Source of the DNA: Aquarana catesbeiana
Lineage: Eukaryota > Chordata > Amphibia > Anura > Ranidae
DNA: 64,000 nucleotides
Direction of reading: 5' to 3'
NCBI RefSeq assembly: GCF_042186555.1
Contig: NC_133328.1
Span: 61,498,074-61,562,073, forward strand
Shown here piece after piece: positions 11,687 to 23,228 of the stretch (positions within the stretch are counted from its first letter, which is position 1; each line of letters begins with the position of its first letter). The position numbers and the translations under genes are program-made. Below the pieces are notes generated by a model. That model saw only the letters and a list, made by a program, of their open reading frames with translations, searched no databases and was not told the origin of the DNA.

Positions 11687-12326
11687 TTTAAAGTGGATGT
11701 AAACCCAATGTCATCCTTTCTAAACTACTGCCATAGGGGTTATCTATAAGGATATACATGCCTCCTGCATGTATCTTTACCTGTCAAATGTCTCCCCTCT
11801 GTCTGTTATGAGACCCAAAAAACTGCAGATTCTGTGGGTGGGTCTGTTGTCTGGAGCTCGGTGGGTGGAGTCATGATGTCAGTAGACTCCCCGCCCACCT
11901 CTACACTCCCCTTGTCAATATGCATTTTCTCCTGTGTATTTCTTACACTGAACTTCTGCTATGATCTCTAACATCCAGTGAAAAGACAGGAAAGTAACCA
12001 CATGACTTCAGCATGCAAATCATGCTGAGGTGTAGAACAGCCAATCCTTGCAGAGCTGCTGAAGAAAGGAGTGGGGGGAGGGAATTAAAATATAATGCAT
12101 GTCTTAGGCTAGTGCACGAGATATGTAAATCACCTGTCACTCACAGCAAGGGGGAGGATTTGACAAAGTTTTTCTCTGTTTGTCAAGTTTTATCTCACTG
12201 AACAATAAAAGAGGATTGCTCAGAGCTGGATTAACTCTTTGTGGCAAGACTGGGCTCAAATGATAGGAAATCTTATACTCTACATTATGACATAAATTTT
12301 TTTTTTCGGATTTACATCCACTTTAA
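11687..12326. mobile_element. TTAAAG-type TIR element (complete)
   Basis: Starts TTTAAAGTGGATGTAAACCC and ends GGATTTACATCCACTTTAA. Interior includes CCGCCCACC and GTGTAGAACAGCCAATCC. Related starts occur at 15160, 24523, 45951, 47330 and 58102 with differing sequences after TTAAAG. Non-coding. Confidence 0.8.
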
Positions 12327-12948
12327 TGCAGAAGAGGCGTAGTATGTATTTTCTGTATTAAAAAGCCTTCCGTTACACACATTTTAATTTTTTTACATAA
12401 GGATCTACCTTAAATCGGAGCTCTGCTTGTCTCCCCCACCCCCTCTGCTGCCTAATATGGCACCTTTTGGAGGGGGGAGTGGGTACCTGGTTTTGACAGG
12501 TACCTGCTCCCACGTCCGGCTCAGTTTGCCGTGGTGAACTGAGAGGGAAGTTAAGGCTCCCTCCTCCTTCCTCCACACCTGACCCATGCAAAGAGTGCAG
12601 CGCGCTTCATGCATGTGCAATAGGGATCCAACTGTGAAGCCGCAAGGCTTCACTGCTGGTTTCCCTTAGTAGAGATAGCAGCAGCAGCACCTGATAGCCG
12701 ACTGAAAAAATCAGTTTGGGTGCTTACATTGCTGGATCCCTGGACAGGTAAGTGCCAGAATATTAACCTCTCCGCGCCGAGCGCGTACATATATGTGGCC
12801 TCTCAGCCCCGGGTGCGCTCCCGGCACAGTTACCAGTGGCCTAACGGAAAGCTCCCATTCACTGCTTGTGATCGGGAGCTTTCTGATCATGTGACCACCG
12901 TGACAGCAATTCACGTAACCTGTCAGCAACCTGTCAGTAACCTAAATA
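12327..12948. repeat. Unresolved repeat-rich DNA
   Basis: Contains CTCCTCCTTCCTCC-type GC-rich sequence and, at 12762-12910, a block (AACCTCTCCGCGCCGAGCGC to TCATGTGACC) repeated in degenerate form at 13192-13345. No coding signal. Confidence 0.5.
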
Positions 12949-13345
12949 GCATTTAGTTAGCACAGTTGCCATTTAAAAAGAAATATTTGTTCAATCTTCT
13001 TTTTTTATTCTTAATTACATCTCAGGGCCGCTAATCCTTTGCAGCATTTTTGTAGCCACATCCTCTCTGCATGCACTCAGACAATGGCAGGTGGTATTTC
13101 TCAGGTTGGGTATCCTGATGGTGACAACAGTGGACCATGGCTGCTTAATGTGTGTTTAAACATCCACTTGTCTCCATTGGAAGCCCCAGGATTAACCTCT
13201 TTGCGTCGAGCGCATGCAAATATGTGGCATCTGGGTGACCGGGCCTTGGTGCCCTGCGCACTCCCAGCACAGTTAACAGTGACTAACAGAAAGCTCCTGC
13301 TCGCTGCTTGTGATTGGGAACTTTCCGATCATGTGACCGCCATGA
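12949..13345 (+). repeat. Repeat block, second member of the duplicate pair
   Basis: 12949-13185 repeats 11048-11285, and 13192-13345 repeats 12762-12910. The relative order of the two blocks differs between sites, so this is a complex duplication rather than one simple tandem copy. The 158-residue frame at 13039-13515 lies across it and is not a recognised protein. Confidence 0.7.
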
Positions 13346-13406
13346 CAGCCAAGCACAGCGGTCACATGACCATAAGCCCCGCCCCACCTCCCAGCATTCT
13401 AAAGCC

Positions 13407-13926
13407 CTTAGGACTCATTTACACTTGCTTCGGCTTCAACAAGGCTTCAACAAGGCTTTGGACAGGCTTTGTTAAAGCTCTCAGGCCGATAGTCAAAGCT
13501 CCTGTCACTAAATAAAATGGTTAGCTTACAGTCCTGTTTACGCCTGCATTTGCTTTGCTTTGGCTTCACTTCAAAAATTATACCCCATGTAGCTTCAGTG
13601 GTGCATCAAAGCATCTTCAAAGCCTCCATAGAAGTCTATGGCAAAGCTCGCTTGAAGCTCCATTGAAGCCCCATCGAAGCCCCATGAAGCCTCACCGCAG
13701 CCTCACTGAAGCCCCACCAAAGCTCCACCGAAGCCCTATCGAAGCCCCGCTGAAGCTCCACCAAAGCCCTACGATGCCTCATCGAAGCACCAAGCAAAAG
13801 CAAGGTGTAAACAGGACTGTAAGCTAACCATTTTATTTAGCAACAAGAGCTTTGACTGGCATTCAGAGAGCTTTAACAAAGCGTGTCTGAAGCCATGTTT
13901 TGAAGCAAGTGTAAACTAGCCCTTAA
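13407..13926. mobile_element. Palindromic TIR element (TTTACACTTGCTTC) with internal GAAGC tandem repeat
   Basis: Arms of about 150 bp (13407-13560 and about 13790-13926) are inverted copies sharing AAATAAAATGGTTAGCTTAC and TTTGTTAAAGCTCTC. Termini are AGGACTCATTTACACTTGC and GCAAGTGTAAACTAGCCCTT. The loop (about 13646-13795) is a tandem array of 10-12 bp units (GAAGCYCCA). Its reading frame is an artefact. Confidence 0.85.
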
Positions 13927-14740
13927 AGGGCTGACGGGTGCCGGCTCTAAGGGGCTAAAGATTAGCAGCTACAGTATTCGTAGCTGCTGATTATTCATTT
14001 TTTTCTGAAGGAGCCTGGAGCTCCTCTTCAAATACAGGCAGCTATTGAGGCTGAAATTAAAGAAGACCTGTTGCTTTTGCCACACATGGGCAAAGGGCAG
14101 GTTCACTTCAAAGAGACCACTGCAATAATTAACTCAGAGAATGGGAAAATACATAAATCCACACATATAGAGCGCCTTGTTCCAGCCATCATTCAGGAAA
14201 ACCTGATTATCATATAATAGGCAACATCTCCTTGCATCCTTGTGGCAGGCAATGAAGCCCTTACAAGCAGAATCGATGCATATAATATTTTATTGATTAG
14301 TGCCTTTTGGTAGAACAGATGGTGAAAATATATTCAGAACTCTTTCTGTAGAACAAAAAATAAATAAAATAGAATGCAGCGTCTTGTCTCCGCTCCAACA
14401 TCATTGTAATGGCTAATTTATACATGCATTAGCGGAATCATGTAAAGATACTTTGATGGAAGCATCTGGAAGTGTACGTGTCACCCCTTTGTCACATGAA
14501 ACATTTTAAATAGCGTGAATCGGCACAGCATGAAAATGCGGCATCCAAACAGCTCCTGGGCGCCCGTTATCTTGGGTTGTCATAGCAACCTCTCAAGAGC
14601 AAAAGAGGGAGACTTTATAACAAATGGCAGGGAGGAAGGTGCCACACAATAGCTCATCTATTCTCTCACCATAATTTTACATACAAAGAAAAACAAAATC
14701 CATTCATTTTCCCCAAGGGAAGCATTCATTTAGAAAACAA
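13927..14740. other. Low-repeat intron DNA with an RFX-type X-box
   Basis: From about 14110 to 14700 I recognise no repeat family, making this one of the few plausibly unique stretches of the intron. It includes the X-box listed separately. No exon signal. Confidence 0.4.
14575..14590. promoter_or_regulatory. RFX X-box-like palindrome
   Basis: GGTTGTCATAGCAACC is a near-perfect inverted repeat matching the RFX X-box consensus (GTNRCCNNRGYAAC form). It sits in low-repeat intron sequence. A motif match only, with occupancy unknown. Confidence 0.45.
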
Positions 14741-15159
14741 TTAAAAAAAAAAAAAAAAGCAGTTGCAAATCGTTTTTTTTAATACAAATGTATTTTTTTT
14801 TTATGTAATCTGTATTAAGCTCAACTAAAATGAATTCTTTATGATAAAGAACATAAAGGTGTATCTCATAGCAACTATTCTGTTTCCATCTGTTGTTTTC
14901 ATCTGTCAAATGACTGATGATGTCTTTGGCTTTATACGGGTTTAAAAATTTCTCTGGTAGCCATTGGGTGACCTGTGAACACATGAAGCTTCTGTGCCAA
15001 CAGAAAAAATGGCTGCTGGACTGGATGATTTTAGCTGATACAGTAAGGCACAATGCAGGTCGCATAAACGCCCAAACACAAGCAGTGCACACAAGCAGTA
15101 TTTTTTTAATTAAATGTCATTTTTCTTTTTTAATTCAATTTAATTTTTTATTAAATGTA

Positions 15160-15962
15160 TTAAAGAATATGTAAACCCAACATTTCATATTCCTGATATG
15201 TGTTTGCAGGGCTTTTTTTCTCAAACAATAGCTGCTGGAACTTAACCACGGCCCCACAACCCCCCCCCCCCCTACACACACCCTCCAAATCACATCAAAT
15301 AGTGGGTGTGATCAGTCAAATTTCACAAAAACAGTAGGAGGGTCTTAAAGGGGCATTAAATACCAGGATTGCATTACATACAGAGTGCAGAGCTGTCACT
15401 TGTAAACACAGAAACCAGACTTCTGTGTTTACAAGTGATTGTGGTGAGCAGGCACCAAAGGGTCTGAGCCAGAGGTGGTGGAACTGAGTTCCACCAAGTT
15501 CCCCCTGAAAAAAAAGTCCTGTGTGTTTGCTATATCATGTACTGCCATGAAAAACTATCCTGTTCTCTTTGTATTTCTTCCTTTATGTGAAATCCCTGGT
15601 GTTCCTGCCAGTCCCTCTGCTTTCCTATTAAAAACTGACCACACTAAGCAGGAGAGCACAGCCTGGTAAGTTCTCTAGCAATGCTGGGAACTCAGCCTAC
15701 TCTCCTCCAATGATCAGTCTTGTCCTGACCCCCCCCCCCCCCCCCCCCGCACAGCTACTCACTGGGAAGTTCAGTGTGCTGCTGCTTCTCCTCCTACCAG
15801 TTCTTATGCAGCTGAGAATAGATGGTATGTGATCACTTATTAAAAAGGGAAAACATATATTTATAATGTTTTTATATAACTATACACAAATGTTTTGCCT
15901 TTAATTTCTACTTTTAACTGAATAGGTTGTTTTAAAAGGTGAGGGTTTACAATCATTTTAAA
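15160..15962. mobile_element. TTAAAG-type TIR element hosting a hAT-type insertion
   Basis: Starts TTAAAGAATATGTAAACCC and ends GGGTTTACAATCATTTTAA. The element at 15207-15521 is nested inside it. Long C runs lie near 15260 and 15730. Confidence 0.7.
15207..15521. mobile_element. hAT-type MITE with perfect 8-bp duplication TGTGTTTG
   Basis: Starts CAGGGCTTTTTTTCTC and ends GAAAAAAAAGTCCTG. TGTGTTTG flanks it exactly at 15199-15206 and 15522-15529. Inner inverted words (CTGTGTTTACAAGTGA and TCACTTGTAAACACAG) form a hairpin. Confidence 0.85.
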
Positions 15963-16021
15963 TCCTCCCACACAGTAAATGCATCTACAAAACTGTAATC
16001 AATATCTTAGTTTATGTAACT

Positions 16022-16585
16022 TAAAGTGATACTAAAGTCTTGTTTTATTTTCTTTAAAAATAACAAACATGTCATACTTACCTGCTCTGTGCAGTGGTTT
16101 AGCACAGAGCAGCCCCAATCCTCCTCTTCCCTGATCCACCGTCGGTGCTCCTGGCCCCTCCCACCTGTTGAGTGCCACCACAGCAAGCAGCTTGCCATGG
16201 GGGCACCGGAGCCGAGCCACAGCTCCCTGTGTCCATTCAGATACAGAGCCGTGACCCGACACCGCCCCCCCCCCCTCCTGGTTGGCTGAATGATTTTGAT
16301 TGACAGCAGCATGGCGCGATTGGCTCCCGCTGCTGTCAATCAAAATCATTCTGCCAACCAGGAGAGAGAGGAGGCTGGGTCAGGTCCCGGCTCCGTGTCT
16401 GATGAGGAGGGGAGTCCTGGGCAGCTTAGACACTCCTGCAACTGGATAAAGACAGGCTCAGGTAAGTATTGGGGGGCTGAGGCACACAAAAACGCTATTT
16501 TATTAATTTTGAATACTCAAATCAAAATCGCCCATCCACCCATGTCTCCATGCTTTATTTTGTTATGAAATCACTTTGAAAAAAC
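16022..16585. repeat. Probable TTAAAG-type element with central hairpin
   Basis: Starts TTAAAGTGATACTAAAGTC. A strong inverted repeat at 16287-16352 pairs GATTTTGATTGACAGCAGC with its complement around ATGGCGCGATTGG. The right boundary is uncertain (near ATCACTTTGAA). Confidence 0.55.
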
Positions 16586-17805
16586 CCTCCTAGCATTTCT
16601 AACCATGACCATCTTGGGAAAGGGTAGAAGATTCATGTAGCATTAACTTCCTAAACTCCATCTGCCCTTAGCTCAGGCATGAAGGCCAGAGGGTGTGCTT
16701 AGCTGAGATACCCCCTCCTCCAGACGCAGGTAGGAAAAAATGCCCTTGAACACTCCTGAGATGTATGATATCATTTTGGCCTAGGCCAGAAATCAGGAAA
16801 TAATTGAAGAGATGTAAATATATACCATCCTATCTATTTACTAATGCTAGAAGCATAAGTATTAAAAATTGTTAAGTTACGTTCTTTAGTTATTGATCGC
16901 ATGTGTTTCCACTATGTAATCTCATAACCTAATCAATCAAAATATGAACGTATTCATGAAAAAAAAAGTACCTTAGTGCCGCTGATGGATGGAAAAATGA
17001 TTGATAATATTGTACTTTGGTCAATTAAATCAGTTTGATCAATTCAGATCAAAATTGATTCTAAATCGATCAAAAAGAAAGTTATGGCTATTCAATTGTT
17101 TGTGTATTTGATCGTTTTAATCAAACAACACATCGATCGGATAATAAAAAAATTAAGTTATTTATGGCCACTATAAGCCTGAAAGTGTATTGGGACGCAA
17201 AACACTTCTCCCTTCTCATCGCTGTAACACGGGAGGGGGGGGGGGGTGTATTAATGGTTCTGCAGGGGCTGATAGGACAAAAAGTTATCAGCCCACTAGA
17301 TCTCTGGCAGGTTCAACCTGTATTGTTTGCACTTATTTGACAGGTTTCAATGGTTTAACGGATCAAAAGGGAGCAAATAAGAGAAGTTCATTGTTGGGTT
17401 TATATATACTTTATATATTATAAAAATAACTCCCAATGCAAATTATTATAAATGCAAAAACAGACTGCAGAACTCCTAGTATATCGGAATCTAAAAATAT
17501 ATAAAGCTAAACATAAAAAAATTAAAATCATGAATAATCTGTGCATAAGCCACATATAAAATGGAGTGTAAACGTGATAAATAATTCACGTTATTTCAGC
17601 CTAGCAGTGACGTCATCACGTACGCTCACTGTGCCGAGCGGAGCTGCAATACTACTTCATATGTGAGAACCTTTCTTCTTTTCTAATAAACATGGATGTT
17701 TTACAAATATGAATGTAAGGTGACAAGTTATGGTGCCAGAAAGATTATATAAATAATGTCGAGTGAAGCTGCCCCTTTAAAAATGGATAAACCACTCCAA
17801 ATAAA
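16586..17805. other. AT-rich intron DNA, nothing recognised
   Basis: No exon or clear element, apart from a G run near 17235 and a short run of TCGATC/GATCGA words near 17040-17140 resembling a degraded palindromic repeat. Confidence 0.35.
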
Positions 17806-18765
17806 TGAAATAACTTTGTGCATAAAAGGTTGTGGCACTAACTCATACATAAACCTTCATCTTACGACATGGGGGATATAATCATATATTCATATAAACC
17901 ATCCCACAATAAAATTTGAAAAATAGGTAAAATATATATTGTATATAAAGTCTAAGCAAAAATTCTTCAATATATATTCACAAAAAAAAAGTCCAATCAC
18001 CGTGAAAAAGAAATAGGAGAATAAAGAATTCTTCAGATGGTGCTCCACCACAAAACGTACATAAAAAAATGCAAACTCACCAGAACTTTAAAACAAAAAA
18101 GCCTTGAAGAAATGATGGGTTTCTTCCAACCAACAGCATGAATGAGAACAATGCCTCTGACTTTATCACTAATCAGGCAAAAGGGCTCAGGAAAAACATA
18201 TGGATAATCATAGCGCAATTTGTTTGTTGCAAATAAATAAAGGCAAGTAGGTAAAATAATGCGAAACCTACATTTAGATGTGCTATATGCTAGCACCAAC
18301 ATGTACAGCTTAGAGTAGATATGCACGACGTTCTGTTAGCCGCGTCCGGTCCAGTTGGTTCCCAAACTCTGTGTTTTGAAATGCGGCTAACAGAACGGCG
18401 TGCATATCTGCTCTAAGCTGTACGTGTTGGTGCTAGCATATAGCACATCTAAATGTAAGTGCGCATTATTTTTTGTTTTAAAGTTCTGGTGAGTTTGCAT
18501 TTTTTATGTACGTTTTGTGGTGACGCATCTGAAGAATTCTTTATTCTCCTATTTTTTTTTCACGGTGATTGGACTTTTTTTTGTGAATATATATTGAAGA
18601 ATTTTTGGTTGGACTTTATATACAATATATTTTTTACCTAGTTTTCCATTTTTAATGTGTGATGGTTTATATGAATATACGATTATATCACTCATGTTGT
18701 AGGATGAAGGTTTATATATGAGTTAGCGCCACAACCTTTTTTTGCACAAAGTTATTTCTTGGATG
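17806..18765. repeat. Large imperfect palindrome (about 950 bp)
   Basis: The arms pair across about 18350. For example CATATAGCACATCTAAATGT and CTTTAAAACAAAAAA on one side match their complements on the other, and GTTGTGGCACTAACTCATA (17830s) pairs with the end near 18740. The left arm holds about 120 bp without a partner (18101-18220). The centre is TAACAGAACGGCGTGCATAT-like. Either a foldback element or an inverted duplication. Confidence 0.8.
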
Positions 18766-18960
18766 TTTTACATATTACACCATGAATTATCTCTGTTCTA
18801 TCTGTCTGGGACACCTTTTTGGTCAATTGAGTGGTCTTCTGATGGAGTGTCCTGGTACACATATGTGCTGTTAGACAATTAAGGGTCTAACCATCTGGTA
18901 AGCAATAAACGTGTGCATTGGTGGTGAAGCACGGAATGGATCCCATTCAAGAGTGGCATA

Positions 18961-19075
18961 GCTCCCAACTGTCCCTGATTTCGAGGGACTGTCCCTGATT
19001 TCGAGGCACTGTCCCTGATTTGGAACAATGTCCCTCATTGCTCCTCATTTGTCCCTCATTTTGGTCTGATCTATA
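18961..19075. repeat. Short tandem repeat, CTGTCCCTGATTTCGAGG unit
   Basis: Three to five degenerate 21-22 bp units, with later ones drifting to TGTCCCTCATT. Confidence 0.75.
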
Positions 19076-19354
19076 TAGATGTATATAAAATGCACTTTTT
19101 ATCTATCAAAAAAGTGTTTTCCAGCGCTAAACCTTTCATCTGATTTCTAAATTGCTGCATTTGTAAATTCCAAAAGCCAATATAAAGGAATAGTAGTGGT
19201 AAAAAAAAGCACTTGTGGGTTTAACCAATCTTGTTTTTTTGTACAATTCTCCTTTAAGGGGGCGTGGCAAGGGGTGTGTCCCATGCCTGCATACTTTTGC
19301 TGATGGGTGTCCCTCATTCCCATCTCAAAAATTTGTGCAGTGTGTAGTGGTACT

Positions 19355-19590
19355 GGGGTGGATTTACCAAGTGCAAGTGCAGTTGCTCCAGAGCTTAGTA
19401 AATGAGGGGAAGCAACTCTTTGCAAACAATACCCAATAACGTGCAGGGAAAAAAAATAGAATGCATTTTGTGCTTTCACATGATTGGATGATGGAAGTCA
19501 ACAGAGCTTCCCCTTATTTACTAAGCTGTGGAGCAAAAGCATGTGCAAAGTGCACAGTCATTTTGCCTTTAGTAAATTCACCCCACTATG
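19355..19590. mobile_element. Palindromic MITE, GGxTxTTTACTAAxGGCAAA family, copy 1
   Basis: Arms contain GTGCAGTTGCTCCAGAGC, TTAGTAAATGAGG and TGCCTTTAGTAAATTCACCC in inverted relation. Further members are at 28630-28890, 37548-37799 and 38959-39211. Confidence 0.75.
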
Positions 19591-20093
19591 TGTCATAATT
19601 TATTGGACATTTCTCACTTTTGATTGCTTTCAACACTAATTGTTGTTCACATTTTTCACTTTGTGAATTATTTGGCACGTTTACATTATATTTTCTATGT
19701 GGATTATGCATGGTTTATTTATGATTATATGATTTAAAGGGGACACTGCAACTTTTTTTATATACACTTCTGAATTGCTGTTTTGTCACCTGAGCAATGC
19801 ATCAGCGCAGGGCAAAAAATGTTTTAAAAAAAATTGTATTACTACTTTAACCTTTTTTAACAATACCTAATTGCCAAATTGTTTGAAAGAATGACTGTGA
19901 GATTATTTTCTTTATTTCCCATATGCCAATCAGCCCTGGAAACATGGAAGCTGACTAGTTGCTGTTGGCAACAAAGACAGTTCCTTTTTTAGACATTTCA
20001 ACCACAGGGCCAAAAATTATCTAGCTTTCTCTAAACTCCAAACTTTGTAATCACAATCATCCTCCTTATTTTTTCCTTGTGTTTCCTTTGCAG
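19591..20093. other. Intron a, last part
   Basis: AT-rich and without a recognised element. It ends in a pyrimidine tract and TTTCCTTTGCAG acceptor. Confidence 0.5.
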
Positions 20094-20204
20094 ACATCTC
20101 GTGATCTGGCCTGTTTTATACAGTTTGATAATGTCAATGTTTATTATGGCATGCAGTATAAAGTCAGATACAAAGCTCCGACGGACCACTGCTTTGTCCT
20201 GAAG
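20094..20204 (+). CDS. APBB1IP: APBB1IP exon b: PH domain middle
   Basis: Encodes 37 residues, phase 0-0, between TTTGCAG and a GTATGT donor. TSRDLACFIQFDNVNVYYG and YKVRYKAPTDHCFVLK are the middle strands of the PH domain and continue directly from exon a. The frame is open throughout, which is strong evidence for a functional exon in a repeat-dominated intron landscape. Confidence 0.92.
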
Positions 20205-21389
20205 GTATGTTGTGTGCATAAACATCACGGTTAGGAAAAGTGCAGGAAACCGATTGCCTTTAATTATGCTGATTATTAAATAATTTTAGGTACTCAGTGA
20301 TTTATTTGGATAATGATGTATGGTTTATTTTATATAGGGGGCGGCGAGGATTCTCGTCTACATCTCAGTTGTTTACTGCAAAGGATTTCAGCTCTGAATG
20401 TGTTGTAATGTTGAAAATATCCAAATTGTTTTATGTAATGGGCTCTGCATTAAAAGTGCACTCAAAGTCTAAGATTTAAAATGTAGCATTTTAACTAACT
20501 ACACACTGCATGGCTTTAAATGCTGAACACTGGGGGAAAAAAACTTTAAAGTGGAATTCCAGCTTAATCCTCTCCTTAAAACTGTCCCCTTGTCTCCTAA
20601 CATCTATACTAACTAACCTGTGTAAGAAAAATGTGTATACTTACCTATTTTCAGGCTGCTCCAGTCCAGTGTCGTGATCCTGCTCCCCTGTGTCAGCCCG
20701 CGCTGCTGCAGGGGAGAGGAGGGAGAACTGAGGATGGATGGGCTATTGAAGCCTATAGGTAACATCACAGCTACAGGCTTTACTAGCTATTGTCAGATTC
20801 CTCTTTACTCTCCCCTGCAGCTGCCACTAGCTGACACAGGTCCCTAGTGCTTTGTCCAGTGCCCTGCATGTAGTTTTATATGATATATACTGTTCTTTCT
20901 GCCTGGAAACTGAAGATTGTCCATAGCAACCAAAAAGTGTCCCTTTACGTCAAAAGTGGTTTTAGACCAGCTAGAAAACAGCGATAGTAAATTAGAACAC
21001 TTGCAGAATTGAGCGATAGTGAATTGTGGAGAAATTCATTTTTTTATGATTATTTTTTATAATTATTTATAGTTATTTATTATATTAGAATTTATGATTT
21101 CCTGTTTCAAACTTTATCATACCCGGGATGTCTACTAGACTCTTGGTGGACAGATTTAAGTGAGTTATTCCTAAGAATTACAGGCCTACAATATAAAACG
21201 CAAAATTTCTATGCAAAACAGTTTACCGCTTTGAGATCTGACATAATTATACCGCCAGGGAGGTTAAACTTATAGTGGCTTCCCCTCTGCATTTGAAGGG
21301 TTAACTGCTAATTTTTCCAGGGGAATGATGAATAACATGATATACTTTATTCCTTATTTACTCCTTATTCTTTGTTCTTGCAAGCTTCT
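20205..21389. other. Intron b, first part
   Basis: At about 20547 TTTAAAGTGGAATTCCAGC looks like another TTAAAG-type start with a diffuse end near 20900. The remainder is AT-rich and unrecognised. Confidence 0.4.
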
Positions 21390-21830
21390 GATGTACTGTA
21401 CACAGAGATGAAACAACTCCTCCTACATAAGTTGTGCCTGTTTATCTGCAGTCTTCTCTACATCTGTTCAAAGTTCAGAATTTATAAAGCTTGTCTGAGA
21501 TGTCAGAAAGAAAGGGGACGGAGAGCTGAAATTGCACTGTGCAGAGCTCAGTAAGGAGAGCTCTGACAGATGACTGGATACCCACCCTCCTCCTCCACAC
21601 AGCTCACAGAAACAGAACTGAGGCTGTCAATCTTCTGGAGGTCCCTCTCCTGTCACCTTTTTTCTTTTGGTGTCAAGAAAACTTGTCAGAAGTGATTCAT
21701 GCTGATAGCAGAGGAACAAAGCAGCAGACAGAAATGACATTTAGAACTCTTAACTGAGACAAATACACACTATAGAGGGACAGGCTTTGTTCATATTCCA
21801 TGTCAGAAGTTTACAACCACTTCAAAGCTG
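21390..21830. repeat. Dispersed repeat shared with 58130-58440
   Basis: The word order CACAGAGATGAAACAA, CTACATAAGTT, TTATCTGC, AGAGCTCTG...CTGAGGCTGTCAAT is repeated in the same orientation near 58150 (CACAGAGATGAAACAAATCT, CTACATAAGTTTT). Confidence 0.6.
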
Positions 21831-21962
21831 CTTCCTTTTGCTTCCTGTACGATGGAGGACCAGCTGTCTTTCATTGTATGTGAGGTCTTCAATGCCCCCC
21901 AGGACATCGGACAGCGGAGACAAGCACCATAAGTATATTCCCTTATTCATCATCCCTTAGAT

Positions 21963-22248
21963 CAGGGGTCTCAAAACTGTGGCCCAGGGGCTGGATGCAG
22001 CCCTTTGCTTGCCTTTATCTGGCCCTTGGGGCACTATTCCTCCCACTGATGCAAGCCACTGTTCTGCCATCTATTTCTCCCAATGATAACAACAATGGGG
22101 CACTATTCCTCCCCCTGATATCAAATGAGGCAATGTTTACTCCCACTACTGCCAGGAAAATGTCCACTTCCGCTGGCCACAGTCCGGCCCTCCTAAAGTC
22201 TGTAGAACAATAAGTCGGCCGTTTGTTTCGAAAGTTTGGAGACCCCTG
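21963..22248 (+). mobile_element. hAT-type MITE, GGTCTCCAAACTGCGGCC family, copy 2
   Basis: Starts CAGGGGTCTCAAAACTGTGG and ends AAAGTTTGGAGACCCCTG. Flanked by CCTTAGAT and CCCTAGAT (7 of 8 match). Shorter than the copies at 4485 and 40580 because fewer internal units are present. Confidence 0.85.
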
Positions 22249-22547
22249 CCCTAGATAAAACAAGCAATTAACCCTAGCAGCGTGTAGGGACTGTTATTAT
22301 TCCCCGGAGTTCAGTTTTAAGGGACGTAAACATTTTTTTTACTTAGTTGCCCCCACCCCTATGAGCCCTGCCCACCCAGTCCTATCCTTACCTTCAGTCC
22401 TAATCCCACAATCTTCACTGTGTAGCCCTTCTCCAAGCTTCACAGTCATTCCTCTGAAAATGGCTGCTCAGTACTGTGCATGCACACCGCAGCCCCAATT
22501 ATTCCTATGGAAAAGCCATATGGAAAGCCAGACCTTTATCTTATGTC

Positions 22548-23220
22548 CAGTGGCAGCTGGTGGTTTTTTTGTTTGGGGGGGGGGGCGGCAAACAACCATC
22601 TCCCCCCTCCGCAGCACCTCAAACCCCCCTGCTGTCTGCCGGTCCACCTGCACTTACCCCATTGGCGCCCGTGATTGGCAGGGACATCGGGAATCGGCAG
22701 GTACATTGGTGATTGGCAGGCACATCGGGGATCGGCGGACAGGCATCTGGCAGCATCACCTATGTCCTCTTTCCTTGTGAGATCACAGTGGCTTCCACTA
22801 TGCGTCTCCTCCCCTCCTCCTAGGCGTCCAATAGGATTGCCGACCTTTTAGCCAATCGGGAAACGGGTAACAGACCTTCCTGATTGGCGGAGAGGCCATT
22901 CAGTGTTAGAAAAGCAAATATTAATTTGCTTTTCTAACACATCTGGGTGGGCTCCAAGCGCAATGCTCTGCGCCACGAGTCCACCCTATTTTGAAGCCTA
23001 TTAGAGCCTATGGGTCTAATCAGGTACTTAAAAAAAAACACCCTCGCCACTGTAATTCATGCACCCGGTGCCCTGAAAAGAGCCGGATGAATGAATAGGG
23101 GGTGGCCACGGCAGCCATGGATAGATTTATGCTATGCATGAATCTATCCATTGACCATTTAGGGGGTGGTGTGATAGAGGGGGCAGCGCCAGAGCGCCCT
23201 TAATGGACGGGCCGCCACTT
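22548..23220. mobile_element. hAT-type element with perfect 8-bp duplication CTTATGTC
   Basis: Starts CAGTGGCAGCTGGTGG and ends GGGCCGCCACTT. CTTATGTC flanks it exactly at 22540-22547 and 23221-23228. GC-rich interior with GGGACATCGGG/GATTGGCAGG tandem words near 22670-22730. Frames of up to 139 residues here are chance. Confidence 0.8.
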
Positions 23221-23228
23221 CTTATGTC

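Noticed and set aside
16007..16568. Frames of 87-110 residues on both strands
   Set aside because: They sit in a GC-rich repeat with a palindromic centre, and the + and - frames mirror each other.
22361..22780. 139-residue frame
   Set aside because: Spans the left end of a hAT-type element with an exact target duplication, so it is not a gene.
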